Of a DNA stretch of 50,759 nucleotides, positions 43,147 through 50,759 are shown piece by piece; positions within the stretch are counted from its first letter, which is position 1; every line of letters begins with the position of its first letter. The stretch is taken from contig CALDZJ010000040.1 of assembly GCA_937944055.1 (NCBI GenBank), positions 1 to 50,759 on the forward strand, given 5' to 3'. Position numbers and translations under genes: made by a program. The notes under the pieces were generated by a model, which saw only the letters and a program-made list of their open reading frames with translations, did no database searches and had not been told where the DNA came from. This stretch comes from an uncultured Verrucomicrobiales bacterium (lineage in GTDB: Bacteria > Verrucomicrobiota > Verrucomicrobiia > Verrucomicrobiales > Akkermansiaceae).

Positions 43147-43552
43147 ATCGTAGGAGACCGGTTTATAGGCCGGAAAAGATCCGCCGATAAGCCGAAAATC
43201 CGAAAATTCAAAAATTTCATCTTCGCTTGGGAAAATAACCCTTTAAAAAAACGACCCAAATAACGCCTGAAGACGCCTCAAAATTTTCTTACCACAAGAA
43301 ATTCCCCACCCCCCTCCCCTCTCACTCCCTTATTCCTCATGATTTCCGAGTAATCCGCGCTCATTTTATTTGTCCAGCTTCACACCCTCGGCATCTAGCT
43401 CTGCTCCTTCCAGATTCCGCATAGTTGGATTAATAAAATACAAGTATCCAATATCATATTGTTTCGACTTTCTCGCCAAGCTGTTTTACCTTTAGAAACG
43501 TTTGTATTTACGGGCCAGATCCCAAGACGACTACTCCTACCTACTATCCTTA
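43147..43552. other. 406-bp divergent promoter region with no gene
   Basis: Nothing coding is supported here. It must contain the promoters of the secretin operon and the lamin-tail/CotH gene. The dyads described next are the most conspicuous elements; I could not place confident -35/-10 boxes. The stretch from 43290 to 43400 is C/T-rich and unremarkable. Confidence 0.5.
43425..43461. promoter_or_regulatory. Nested dyad symmetry, possible operator
   Basis: TTGGAT (43425-43430) is repeated inverted as ATCCAA (43446-43451), and CAATATCATATTG (43449-43461) is a near-perfect 6-1-6 dyad. The two symmetries overlap by three bases and lie ~90 bases upstream of the lamin-tail gene ATG (43553). No regulator is identified. 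Confidence 0.35.
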
Positions 43553-46500
43553 ATGAAGCCTCTTGCCTTATTAACCGCATTATCCCTCCCTCTCGTCGCC
43601 GCTGACAGCGTCGTTACGATTAATGAAATCAACTACAACCCCGCTGGGATTGCCGATAGCCAAGAGTGGCTCGAGCTTTATAACCAGATGTCCATCAACG
43701 TCGACCTCTCAGGCTGGAGACTCTCAGGCGGCGTTGACTTCACGATTCCAAACGGCACCACCATTCCCGGAGGCGGATACTTACTCATCGCTCGGGACCT
43801 CACAAACCCAGCCCTGAATGGACTCAGCCTCGTAGGACCTTTTGAGGGATCACTCTCCAATGGCGGAGAGACGATTCGCCTGCGTAGCAGCTCAAACCGC
43901 ATCATGGACGAGGTGGAATACGCAGACTCAGGAGAGTGGCCAATCGCTCCTGACGGCTCCGGTGCCACCCTCGCCAAGACCAACGCCTCCCTCATCTCCG
44001 ACCAAAGCTACTCCTGGGCCGCCAGCTCCCAGATCGGAGGCACCCCTGGAGCTGTCAACTTCCCTCAAGCAAGCGCCCTCACCAGCCATATCTTCGTCCC
44101 AGATGACGCCCTCTGGAGCATCGATGACTCCGGTGACACCCCTCCCATAAATTGGAACTCAACGAACTTTAACGATGCCCAGTGGCCCACTGGCCAAACA
44201 GTCATCGGGACGGATGGCGGACAAGGAGGCGTGACCCTCACCGTCACCGACCACCTCGTCGAGCGCTTCCGCGCCAGTGATCTCAACCTGAACAATGGCG
44301 CCGCCGTCCTCACTTGGCCTGACACCGCCACTGCCGATGGAGTCGCTCAAGATGCTACCAGCACAAACCCTCCCACCTTCGCCACCAACGCCACCCCCAG
44401 TGGCCAACCCGCGGTTCGCTTCAGCGGAGACTCCTTCCTCAGCAGCAGCATTTCACCTAACATTTCAGGCACTTCCGGCTTCGTTTACTTCGCAGTCGTC
44501 AAAGCCAACTCCCCCCCTTCCGCTGGCGGAGTCGGAAACGGGAACGGCACCTACATCTGGGACCGTAACGTTGCTGACTCAATCTTCCCTCTCGCTTCTC
44601 TCAAATCAGATGGCGGACGCTTCGGCCTCCAAAGACGCCACGATAACAATTCCGGCCTAGGAGGACCCGTTTCCAGCACCCCCATTTCCACAAGCGAATA
44701 CCAAATCGTCGCGATTCGCCGGAACCGCAGCGCCAATCAATTCGAAATTTGGGTCGATGGCGTGCAAGAAGGTGCTCAGAACGACAACGGCTCCTCCCTC
44801 ATCCCCGAGCCCATCATGATCGGAAACCATGCCACCCCCACTGTCAGCGAAGGCTTCAATGGTGACATCGCTGAGCTCCTCGTCTTCTCTGACGAGCTTA
44901 CCGATGATGAATTTTCCTCCGTAGGCGCATATTTAGAAACTCGCTACGGAGTCGATACCGCCTTTCCCGGGGCAGGAGTTACCACCCCCATCGCAGCCAA
45001 TGGCTCCACCACCTACCTCCGCCAATCCTTCACCTTCGATGGAACCCCAGATGACACCTCCGTGCGTCTTAACCACTTCATCGCAGACGGAGCCGTCCTC
45101 TATCTCAATGGAGAGGAAATCCAACGGGTCAACATGCCCGCTGGCCCCATTTCACATAACACGAAGGCCCTGAGCGATGTTCCCGAGCCCGTAAACTCCG
45201 GATTTAGCACGATCCCCACCACCGCCCTCCGAAATGGCCAAAACACCCTCGCCGTCTCGCTTCACCCCGCTGCCGGAAACACCTCCTCGTTCTTCGCAGC
45301 CTCACTTCAAGGAACTGAGATACATCCCGTCACTAACTCGGTCTCTGAGATCGGCTTCAATGAGGTCTCACCCGCTGGCTCTGCCGACTTCTTTATCGAG
45401 CTCGTAAACCTCAGCCCCTCAACCCTTAACACGGACGGCTACACCCTTATGATCGATGGAGAAACCAGCTCCTCCATCGCCCTTCCCAACGCCAGCCTTG
45501 AACCCGGCGGCCTCCTTCTCCTCGACCAGGCAGCTCTCGGAATCATCCCCGCACGCTCTGATAAACTCTTCTTAGCCTCCCCCAGTGGCGATCGTATCCT
45601 AGACGCCCGCGAGGTCACAAGTCGCCTCCGCGGAATCAGTTCAGCCTACCCTGATCAATGGCTCTTCCCAAACAACCCCACTCCCGGACTCCCAAATTTC
45701 TTCACGTTCAATACCGACATCGTCATCAACGAAATTTGCTACAATCCCCCCATTCTTGACGGAATCCCAGCCATCCCAGCCACCCTTGAAACCACCTCCC
45801 TCATCGGGCCGAATTCCGCCTGGCGCTTCAACCAAAGCGGTGAAGCCCTCCCTTCTGATTGGGCCACTCAAGCACACCCCGTAGGCGGAAACTGGGAACT
45901 TGCGAACTCCCCCCTCGCCTACGACTCCGATCTTGGCGTCACAAACCTCAGAAACCCCAGGGACAACTCCCCCTCAGTCATCACATACTACTTTGAAAGA
46001 GACTTCACCCTCACCGCCGAGCAAGCAGCCGGTCTCAGCAGCATGACCATTGATCGCCGCTTCGATGATGGCGCCATCGTCTATCTAAACGGGATTGAAA
46101 TCCACCGTTTCCAGATTGCCTCGACCTCCGTAAGCTCTAGCACACTCGCCTCCCCAGCCGTCGGCAATGCTGAATGGAACCGCGGAATCATCCTACCAAT
46201 CGAGGCTGGATCTGCCGTGGCCGGCCTCAACCGCATCTCAGTAGAAGTTCACCAAAGCGCCTCCACCAGCTCCGACGTCTACTTCGACTTCGAGGCTAGA
46301 ATCGAGACCGTCCTCTCGCCCGGCGTGCCCCGCACTCCCCCACGCGGAAATGAGACCCAGTGGCTGGAACTTCACAACCGGAGTGACCAATCCGTAGACC
46401 TCTCTAATTGGAACTTCAACGCAGGAATTAACTACAACTTCCCTGCCGGAACCACCCTTCCAGCTGGCGGATACCTCGTCATCGCCAACGACCCCGCCAC

Positions 46501-49500
46501 CCTCGCCGCCCAGCATCCCGGCATCACAATCCTAGGCCCCTTTGGCGGCAGCCTCAGCCGCCGTAGCGAGACCATCACCCTCCGTGATCAAAATAATAAC
46601 ACAGTGGATTCCCTCCGCTACTTTGATGGCGGAAGATGGCCCTCTAACGCAGACGCCGGCGGCTCCACCATGGAACTGACCGACCCTGATGCCGATAACT
46701 CCCGCCCCGCAGCCTGGGCCAACAGTGACGAACTCTCCCGCACCTCTTGGCAAAACTACAGCTTCCGCGGCGTCGCAGCTCCCAGCCCCGTCGGAGCTGA
46801 CAGCCAATGGCGTGAATTCGTCTTTGGCATGCTCGAGAAAGGAGAGATCCTCATCGATGACATCACCGTTATCGAAGACCCAGATGGCGCCCGCGTCCCC
46901 ATGATCAGCGATGGCTCCTTCGAGAATGGGAACCTCAACACCTGGCGTCTCCGCGGCACCCACCGCCACGCCAACATCATCCCTGACCCCGATGGAGGAG
47001 GCAACGTCCTCCACCTCCGTGCTTCAAACTCCACCGAGCACATGCACAACAACATCGAGACCACTCTCCGCAATAACGAGACAGTGACCAATGGCCTCGT
47101 TTACGAAATTTCTTTCCGAGCTCGCTGGCTCAGCGGGAACCACCTCCTCAACACCCGCCTCTACTTCAATCGCGTCCCTCACACCTTCGTCTTAGAGCGC
47201 CCAGATATCCTCGGAACTCCCGGCACCGCGAACTCAACTCTCGTCAGTAACGAAGGCCCGACCTCAGAAAGTCTCACCCACTTCCCCGTCGTCCCCGCTG
47301 CCGGAGAACCCACCACCATCAGCGTCGACGTCACTGACCCCGATGGAGTCGCATCCATCACCCTGCACTACCGCGTTGAGGGAGGCAGCTTCTCCACGAC
47401 CCCAATGACACCCGCCGGAGCCAGCTCAACCTGGCAAGGCACCATCCCCGGGCAAAGCGCCGGAGACGTTGTGCAATTCTACCTCACCGCGACTGATTCC
47501 CTCGGGGCAAGTAACCTCATCCCAGCAGCTGGACCCGACTCCCGCGCACTCTACCAAGTGCAAGACGGGCGCGCCGTGGACTCCCCCTGCATCAACAACT
47601 TCCGCATCATCATGGACCCGAACGATGTCATCTTCTTCGAGACCCCTCGTAACCTCATGAGCAATGACCGCATTCCCTGCACCCTCATTGACCGCGAAGG
47701 CACCATCTACTACAACGTCGGAGTCCGCATCAAAGGCTCACAACGCGCCCGCTCCTCCGATACCCGCTTCGGCTTCAACGTCGGCTTCTCCTCTGAGCAA
47801 CTCTTCCGGAACGTCCACCGCTCCGTCGCCATCGACCGCTCTGAAGGACAAGTCGTCGGGCAACGTGAACTCCTCTTCGACATCATGGCCACCTCCACCG
47901 GCGGCGTTCCCGGCGAGTTTAACGACCTCGCTTACGTCATCTCTCCAAATCCAAATCACACTGGCCCCGCCATCCTCCAACTCGCCCGCTTCGGCTCCGT
48001 CTTCCTTGAAGATCAATTCGAAGACGGCAGCGATGGCACGGTTTACGAATATGAACTCGTCTACTACCCCCTCACCACAGACGCTGGCGGATATAAAGTC
48101 CCCCAACCAGACGTCGTCCTCGCACGGAGGATCGACGACATCGGAGACGATCCCGAGTCATACCGCTGGACCTACCTCATCAAGAATAATCAAGAGTTCG
48201 ATAACTTCGACCCAGCCATCACCCTCGGCAAGCAGTTCAGCATGTCTGATGCCGACTTCGCCGCCAGTGTCGCTGACGTCCTAGACGTCGACCAATGGCT
48301 CAGAGCCCTCGCCTACTCATGTGCCACCGGAGCAGGTGACACCTTCTACTCGAACTCCCGCCACAACGGCCAATTCTACGGTCGCCCTGATGGAAAGATC
48401 CTCTACTTCCCTCACGACCATGACTTTGCCTTCCGCACGGATCGCAGCATCTTCCAGAACGATGAACTCAACCGTATCATTGCCAACCCAAGCTTCCGCC
48501 GTGACTACCTAGCGCACCTCTACGAGATTTGCACAAGCGTCTACAATCGCTCATGGATGGAGACTTGGACCGACCACTTCGATGACTGCATCCCAGGACC
48601 CGCAGTCTTCTCAGATGACCTCACCTTCGTCGACCAACGCTCGAACTTCATCCTCTCGGAAATCAACGCAAGCATTCCAAATGTAAACTTTGCCATCACC
48701 ACAAATGGCGGAAACGATTTCACAACGAATGACTCCCCCGTTCTTCTCTCCGGAAATGGATGGATCGACATCGAAGAAATCCGCCTGAGCAACGGCACCA
48801 GCCTCGACCTCACTTGGACCTCTACCGACGCCTGGGAGCTGAACCTCGCCCTCGGTCAAGGCGTTCACCCCATCACGCTTGAAGCCTATGACAGCCAAGG
48901 GAACCTCCTCGCCAGTGACAGCATCACCATCACCCGCACCGGCGGCCCCCAAACTCCCGAAATGGCGAATCTCGTCATCTCGGAAATCTACTACAACCCT
49001 CCCGGCAGCGGCGATGCGACCGAATTCATTGAACTCCTCAACGTCGGCACCGCCCCGCTGGATCTCTCCGGCAGCTCCTTCACCGCAGGAATCGAATTCA
49101 CCTTCCCGCAAGGAACAATCCTCGAGCCCGGTGAGCGCATCCTCGTCGTATCAAATGAGGTCGCCTTCATCGAAGCATATGGAGAAGGCTTAAACATCGC
49201 CGGAGAGTTTGAAAATGGCAGCGGCCTCCGGAATTCTGGAGAACTCATCACACTCCAAGGTAACTCTGGAAACATCATCCAATCCTTCACCTACTCTGAC
49301 TCCACCCCATGGCCCACAGAAGCAGACGGTGATGGCTACAGCCTCATCCTCATCGCCCCCGACTCCGTCCCAGATCACGGCCTAGCCTCCAGCTGGCGCA
49401 CAAGTGCACAAACCGGAGGAAACCCCGGAACCTCAGATGCCTGCGTGAAATTCGATGGCGTCGCCAATGCTGATGAAGATGGTGACGGCATCCCCGCCCT

Positions 49501-49813
49501 GATCGAACACCTCCTCGGAACATCCGATAACGACTCGACAACCTCCGGAAATCACTTCGGTGTCTCTGATCTCGTAGCCTCAGGAGCAGACTTCCCCACC
49601 TTCGAGGTCACTTACATCATCGGCAAGGACGACGTCGTAGCAAGCGCCCACCACTCGACTGACCTCGATGCTTGGTCTGGTCTCGCCGCCGACATCGTCA
49701 TCCAAAGCCACACCCTCAACGGAGACGGCACCGCCACGACCATCTGGCAGAGCACCAAGACCCTCGATGAAGAACCCAGGCAGTTCTTCCGCATCAACGC
49801 CACCCTCCGATAG
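43553..49813 (+). CDS. Giant exported lamin-tail / CotH kinase-like domain protein
   Basis: A 2086-residue exported protein with a signal peptide (MKPLALLTALSLPLVAADS). Domains in order, rough positions: lamin-tail-like domain (LTD) 20-170 (EINYNPAGIADSQEWLELYN), a LamG/concanavalin-like region 235-470, a beta-sandwich 490-590, LTD 598-712, a second sandwich 756-915, LTD 931-1080, a CBM-like region to ~1215, a Ca-type beta domain ~1240-1330, CotH kinase-like domain 1345-1716 (VGVRIKGSQRARSSDTRFGF; YFPHDHDFAF), LTD 1803-1960 and a C-terminal domain 1970-2086 ending QFFRINATLR. CotH-type domains act as protein kinases in spore coats; here the activity is not shown. Adjacent only to the secretin operon, so it may be exported or displayed with its help. 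I start at ATG 43553, where the signal peptide fits best. Confidence 0.93.
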   Translation: MKPLALLTALSLPLVAADSVVTINEINYNPAGIADSQEWLELYNQMSINVDLSGWRLSGGVDFTIPNGTTIPGGGYLLIARDLTNPALNGLSLVGPFEGSLSNGGETIRLRSSSNRIMDEVEYADSGEWPIAPDGSGATLAKTNASLISDQSYSWAASSQIGGTPGAVNFPQASALTSHIFVPDDALWSIDDSGDTPPINWNSTNFNDAQWPTGQTVIGTDGGQGGVTLTVTDHLVERFRASDLNLNNGAAVLTWPDTATADGVAQDATSTNPPTFATNATPSGQPAVRFSGDSFLSSSISPNISGTSGFVYFAVVKANSPPSAGGVGNGNGTYIWDRNVADSIFPLASLKSDGGRFGLQRRHDNNSGLGGPVSSTPISTSEYQIVAIRRNRSANQFEIWVDGVQEGAQNDNGSSLIPEPIMIGNHATPTVSEGFNGDIAELLVFSDELTDDEFSSVGAYLETRYGVDTAFPGAGVTTPIAANGSTTYLRQSFTFDGTPDDTSVRLNHFIADGAVLYLNGEEIQRVNMPAGPISHNTKALSDVPEPVNSGFSTIPTTALRNGQNTLAVSLHPAAGNTSSFFAASLQGTEIHPVTNSVSEIGFNEVSPAGSADFFIELVNLSPSTLNTDGYTLMIDGETSSSIALPNASLEPGGLLLLDQAALGIIPARSDKLFLASPSGDRILDAREVTSRLRGISSAYPDQWLFPNNPTPGLPNFFTFNTDIVINEICYNPPILDGIPAIPATLETTSLIGPNSAWRFNQSGEALPSDWATQAHPVGGNWELANSPLAYDSDLGVTNLRNPRDNSPSVITYYFERDFTLTAEQAAGLSSMTIDRRFDDGAIVYLNGIEIHRFQIASTSVSSSTLASPAVGNAEWNRGIILPIEAGSAVAGLNRISVEVHQSASTSSDVYFDFEARIETVLSPGVPRTPPRGNETQWLELHNRSDQSVDLSNWNFNAGINYNFPAGTTLPAGGYLVIANDPATLAAQHPGITILGPFGGSLSRRSETITLRDQNNNTVDSLRYFDGGRWPSNADAGGSTMELTDPDADNSRPAAWANSDELSRTSWQNYSFRGVAAPSPVGADSQWREFVFGMLEKGEILIDDITVIEDPDGARVPMISDGSFENGNLNTWRLRGTHRHANIIPDPDGGGNVLHLRASNSTEHMHNNIETTLRNNETVTNGLVYEISFRARWLSGNHLLNTRLYFNRVPHTFVLERPDILGTPGTANSTLVSNEGPTSESLTHFPVVPAAGEPTTISVDVTDPDGVASITLHYRVEGGSFSTTPMTPAGASSTWQGTIPGQSAGDVVQFYLTATDSLGASNLIPAAGPDSRALYQVQDGRAVDSPCINNFRIIMDPNDVIFFETPRNLMSNDRIPCTLIDREGTIYYNVGVRIKGSQRARSSDTRFGFNVGFSSEQLFRNVHRSVAIDRSEGQVVGQRELLFDIMATSTGGVPGEFNDLAYVISPNPNHTGPAILQLARFGSVFLEDQFEDGSDGTVYEYELVYYPLTTDAGGYKVPQPDVVLARRIDDIGDDPESYRWTYLIKNNQEFDNFDPAITLGKQFSMSDADFAASVADVLDVDQWLRALAYSCATGAGDTFYSNSRHNGQFYGRPDGKILYFPHDHDFAFRTDRSIFQNDELNRIIANPSFRRDYLAHLYEICTSVYNRSWMETWTDHFDDCIPGPAVFSDDLTFVDQRSNFILSEINASIPNVNFAITTNGGNDFTTNDSPVLLSGNGWIDIEEIRLSNGTSLDLTWTSTDAWELNLALGQGVHPITLEAYDSQGNLLASDSITITRTGGPQTPEMANLVISEIYYNPPGSGDATEFIELLNVGTAPLDLSGSSFTAGIEFTFPQGTILEPGERILVVSNEVAFIEAYGEGLNIAGEFENGSGLRNSGELITLQGNSGNIIQSFTYSDSTPWPTEADGDGYSLILIAPDSVPDHGLASSWRTSAQTGGNPGTSDACVKFDGVANADEDGDGIPALIEHLLGTSDNDSTTSGNHFGVSDLVASGADFPTFEVTYIIGKDDVVASAHHSTDLDAWSGLAADIVIQSHTLNGDGTATTIWQSTKTLDEEPRQFFRINATLR

Positions 49814-49851
49814 GTCGCCAAAAACTCAGGGTAAGAAAACCCACCCTCATG

Positions 49852-49884
49852 AAAAACTCAGGACCTAGGTCCTGAGTTTTTTTA
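49852..49884 (+). terminator. Strong terminator of the lamin-tail/CotH gene
   Basis: A 30-base perfect palindrome (49852-49881: AAAAACTCAGGACCT with AGGTCCTGAGTTTTT) is followed by more T. The left half has a direct copy of its first 11 bases (AAAAACTCAGG) at 49820-49830, just after the stop codon, so the right arm could pair with either copy. Confidence 0.9.
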
Positions 49885-50084
49885 GCAAAATAAGAACAAT
49901 CAAATTCACTGATAATCAATCAATTACCCACTTCAACGCAATCGCCCAGCCACCGGAAAGCTTCAATTCTAAGCATCAATTCAGCAGCATCCCTAAAGCT
50001 CCTTTCTCAAATCAAAATTTGCTTTTTGAAAAAAACTAATAGTAAGCTTTGAGTCATTTTAAATGAATGTGGATAACTTTTCGC

Positions 50085-50759
50085 ATGTTCACCAAAACTC
50101 TCCCCCTTAGTTTTACGATCGCTCTCAGTCCTCTTTCCTCCCTCGCGCAATCTGTCGTCCTTGTGGGACCCAATGAAGGTAATTTCTCCCCAGTAAAGTC
50201 CGTCTCCCTTGATGACAATGGCACCCCAGTCATCCAAACAAGCTCACAAGCACCCAGCACCAACATTCAAAGAAGCACCCCAGTCAACCTCACCGGAATC
50301 GGCCTGCAAAATGACACCAATCTCGATGTCTTTAACTTCGCCGGAGCGGAAGTGACTCTCGGAAATTTCGCCGACGTCCAACCATCCGGAGTCGGTATTT
50401 TACAAGCAGACGGAACCCAAATCACCCTCAATAGAAGCGGAGGAACTGCTGCCTTCGTCACTGCCACTGAAGAGATGCTCCAAAGCCCCAATCTCAACTC
50501 CTATCTGTTCTACGACGGCATCACCCCAGATCCGATAGCGAACACTGCTGATTTCAGCATTAATTTCCGATTTGCTTTTGAAACGAGCGACTACCTCGTG
50601 GTCCAAGAACGCAATGGTAACACCTTCTTCACCCTCACAGCTCTAGACATCACCGGCAACCCCATCGACGGAGCAAACGTCCTCCAATTTGGAGAAAATG
50701 GAGGAAGCGCCTTCTCGGTCTATGACTGGAACACGGGGTACGCCAATAGCACCTACTTA
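50085..50759 (+). CDS. Exported protein of unknown family, 3' end beyond the window
   Basis: The frame stays open from ATG at 50085 to the right edge (225 codons). Residues 1-23 look like a Sec signal peptide (MFTKTLPLSFTIALSPLSSLAQ). The mature part is beta-rich with repeated Asn/Gly-rich strands (VVLVGPNEGNFSPVKSVSLD; NLTGIGLQNDTNLDVFNFAG; DYLVVQERNGNTFFTLTALD; NGGSAFSVYDWNTGYA). I do not recognise the family; it looks like a surface or extracellular protein with choice-of-anchor-type beta domains, and the C-terminus that would show a sorting signal is missing. An in-frame ATG at 50067 would add six residues (MWITFR); I prefer 50085 because the signal peptide is then more regular. No Shine-Dalgarno is visible. 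Confidence 0.8.
   Translation, partial: MFTKTLPLSFTIALSPLSSLAQSVVLVGPNEGNFSPVKSVSLDDNGTPVIQTSSQAPSTNIQRSTPVNLTGIGLQNDTNLDVFNFAGAEVTLGNFADVQPSGVGILQADGTQITLNRSGGTAAFVTATEEMLQSPNLNSYLFYDGITPDPIANTADFSINFRFAFETSDYLVVQERNGNTFFTLTALDITGNPIDGANVLQFGENGGSAFSVYDWNTGYANSTYL

Noticed and set aside
46532..47014. 160-codon open frame antisense to the lamin-tail/CotH gene
   Set aside because: Shadow of the coding frame; Gly/Asp-rich with no recognisable domain.

Overview
The window looks like a chromosomal segment of a Verrucomicrobiota bacterium, probably a marine or Akkermansia-related member of the Verrucomicrobiales. This is inferred from gene content, not from a marker RNA gene. The clues are giant exported proteins built from lamin-tail, CotH, PA14, discoidin-like and thrombospondin type 3 modules, an exported RHS protein, a secretin with N-terminal TPRs resembling the Akkermansia Amuc_1098 group, a TIGR04073-type exosortase-associated small protein and a CPBP/CAAX-protease-related membrane protein. 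I see no tRNA, rRNA, CRISPR array, intact insertion sequence or phage module. Few starts have a clear Shine-Dalgarno sequence.

Layout. 1-8759 (minus strand) is a three-gene surface cassette: a PA14/discoidin protein, a small membrane-anchored HEAT-repeat protein and an RHS/YD-repeat protein that runs off the left edge. A promoter-like site overlapping a 20-bp perfect palindrome lies upstream. 8760-9553 is a long gap with no convincing gene. 9554-11322 (minus) is an L,D-transpeptidase overlapping a SurA-N-like protein. 11552-13279 (plus) is a DEAD-box helicase and ruvC. 13276-23147 (minus) holds an FAD amine oxidase-like protein, a Na/Pi cotransporter with a PhoU-like domain, a beta-helix protein, a CPBP protease, a class I/II aminotransferase, an Lrp/AsnC regulator, a phosphofructokinase and a D,D-carboxypeptidase.

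23299-36509 is mixed: the TIGR04073-type protein, a cardiolipin synthase-like PLD enzyme, an SHD1-like exported protein, miaA, an RRM RNA-binding protein, a lipoprotein, penicillin-binding protein 2, a DUF6941-like protein, an SDR, a class IV aminotransferase (ilvE-like), a TPR protein, polX and lipB. Wall enzymes recur (L,D-transpeptidase, D,D-carboxypeptidase, PBP2).

36513-43146 (minus) is the most distinctive operon: a secretin, an AsmA-like bitopic membrane protein translationally coupled to it, and a P-loop ATPase whose roughly 460-residue Pro/Ala-rich tail carries six SPF motifs. It is transcribed away from a 2086-residue lamin-tail/CotH exported protein (43553-49813), which could be a client of the secretin. 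A second exported protein begins at 50085 and runs off the right edge.

The best candidates for something undescribed are the secretin/AsmA-like/SPF-ATPase operon and the PA14/HEAT/RHS cassette. For both, system-level function is inference from domain content and gene order.
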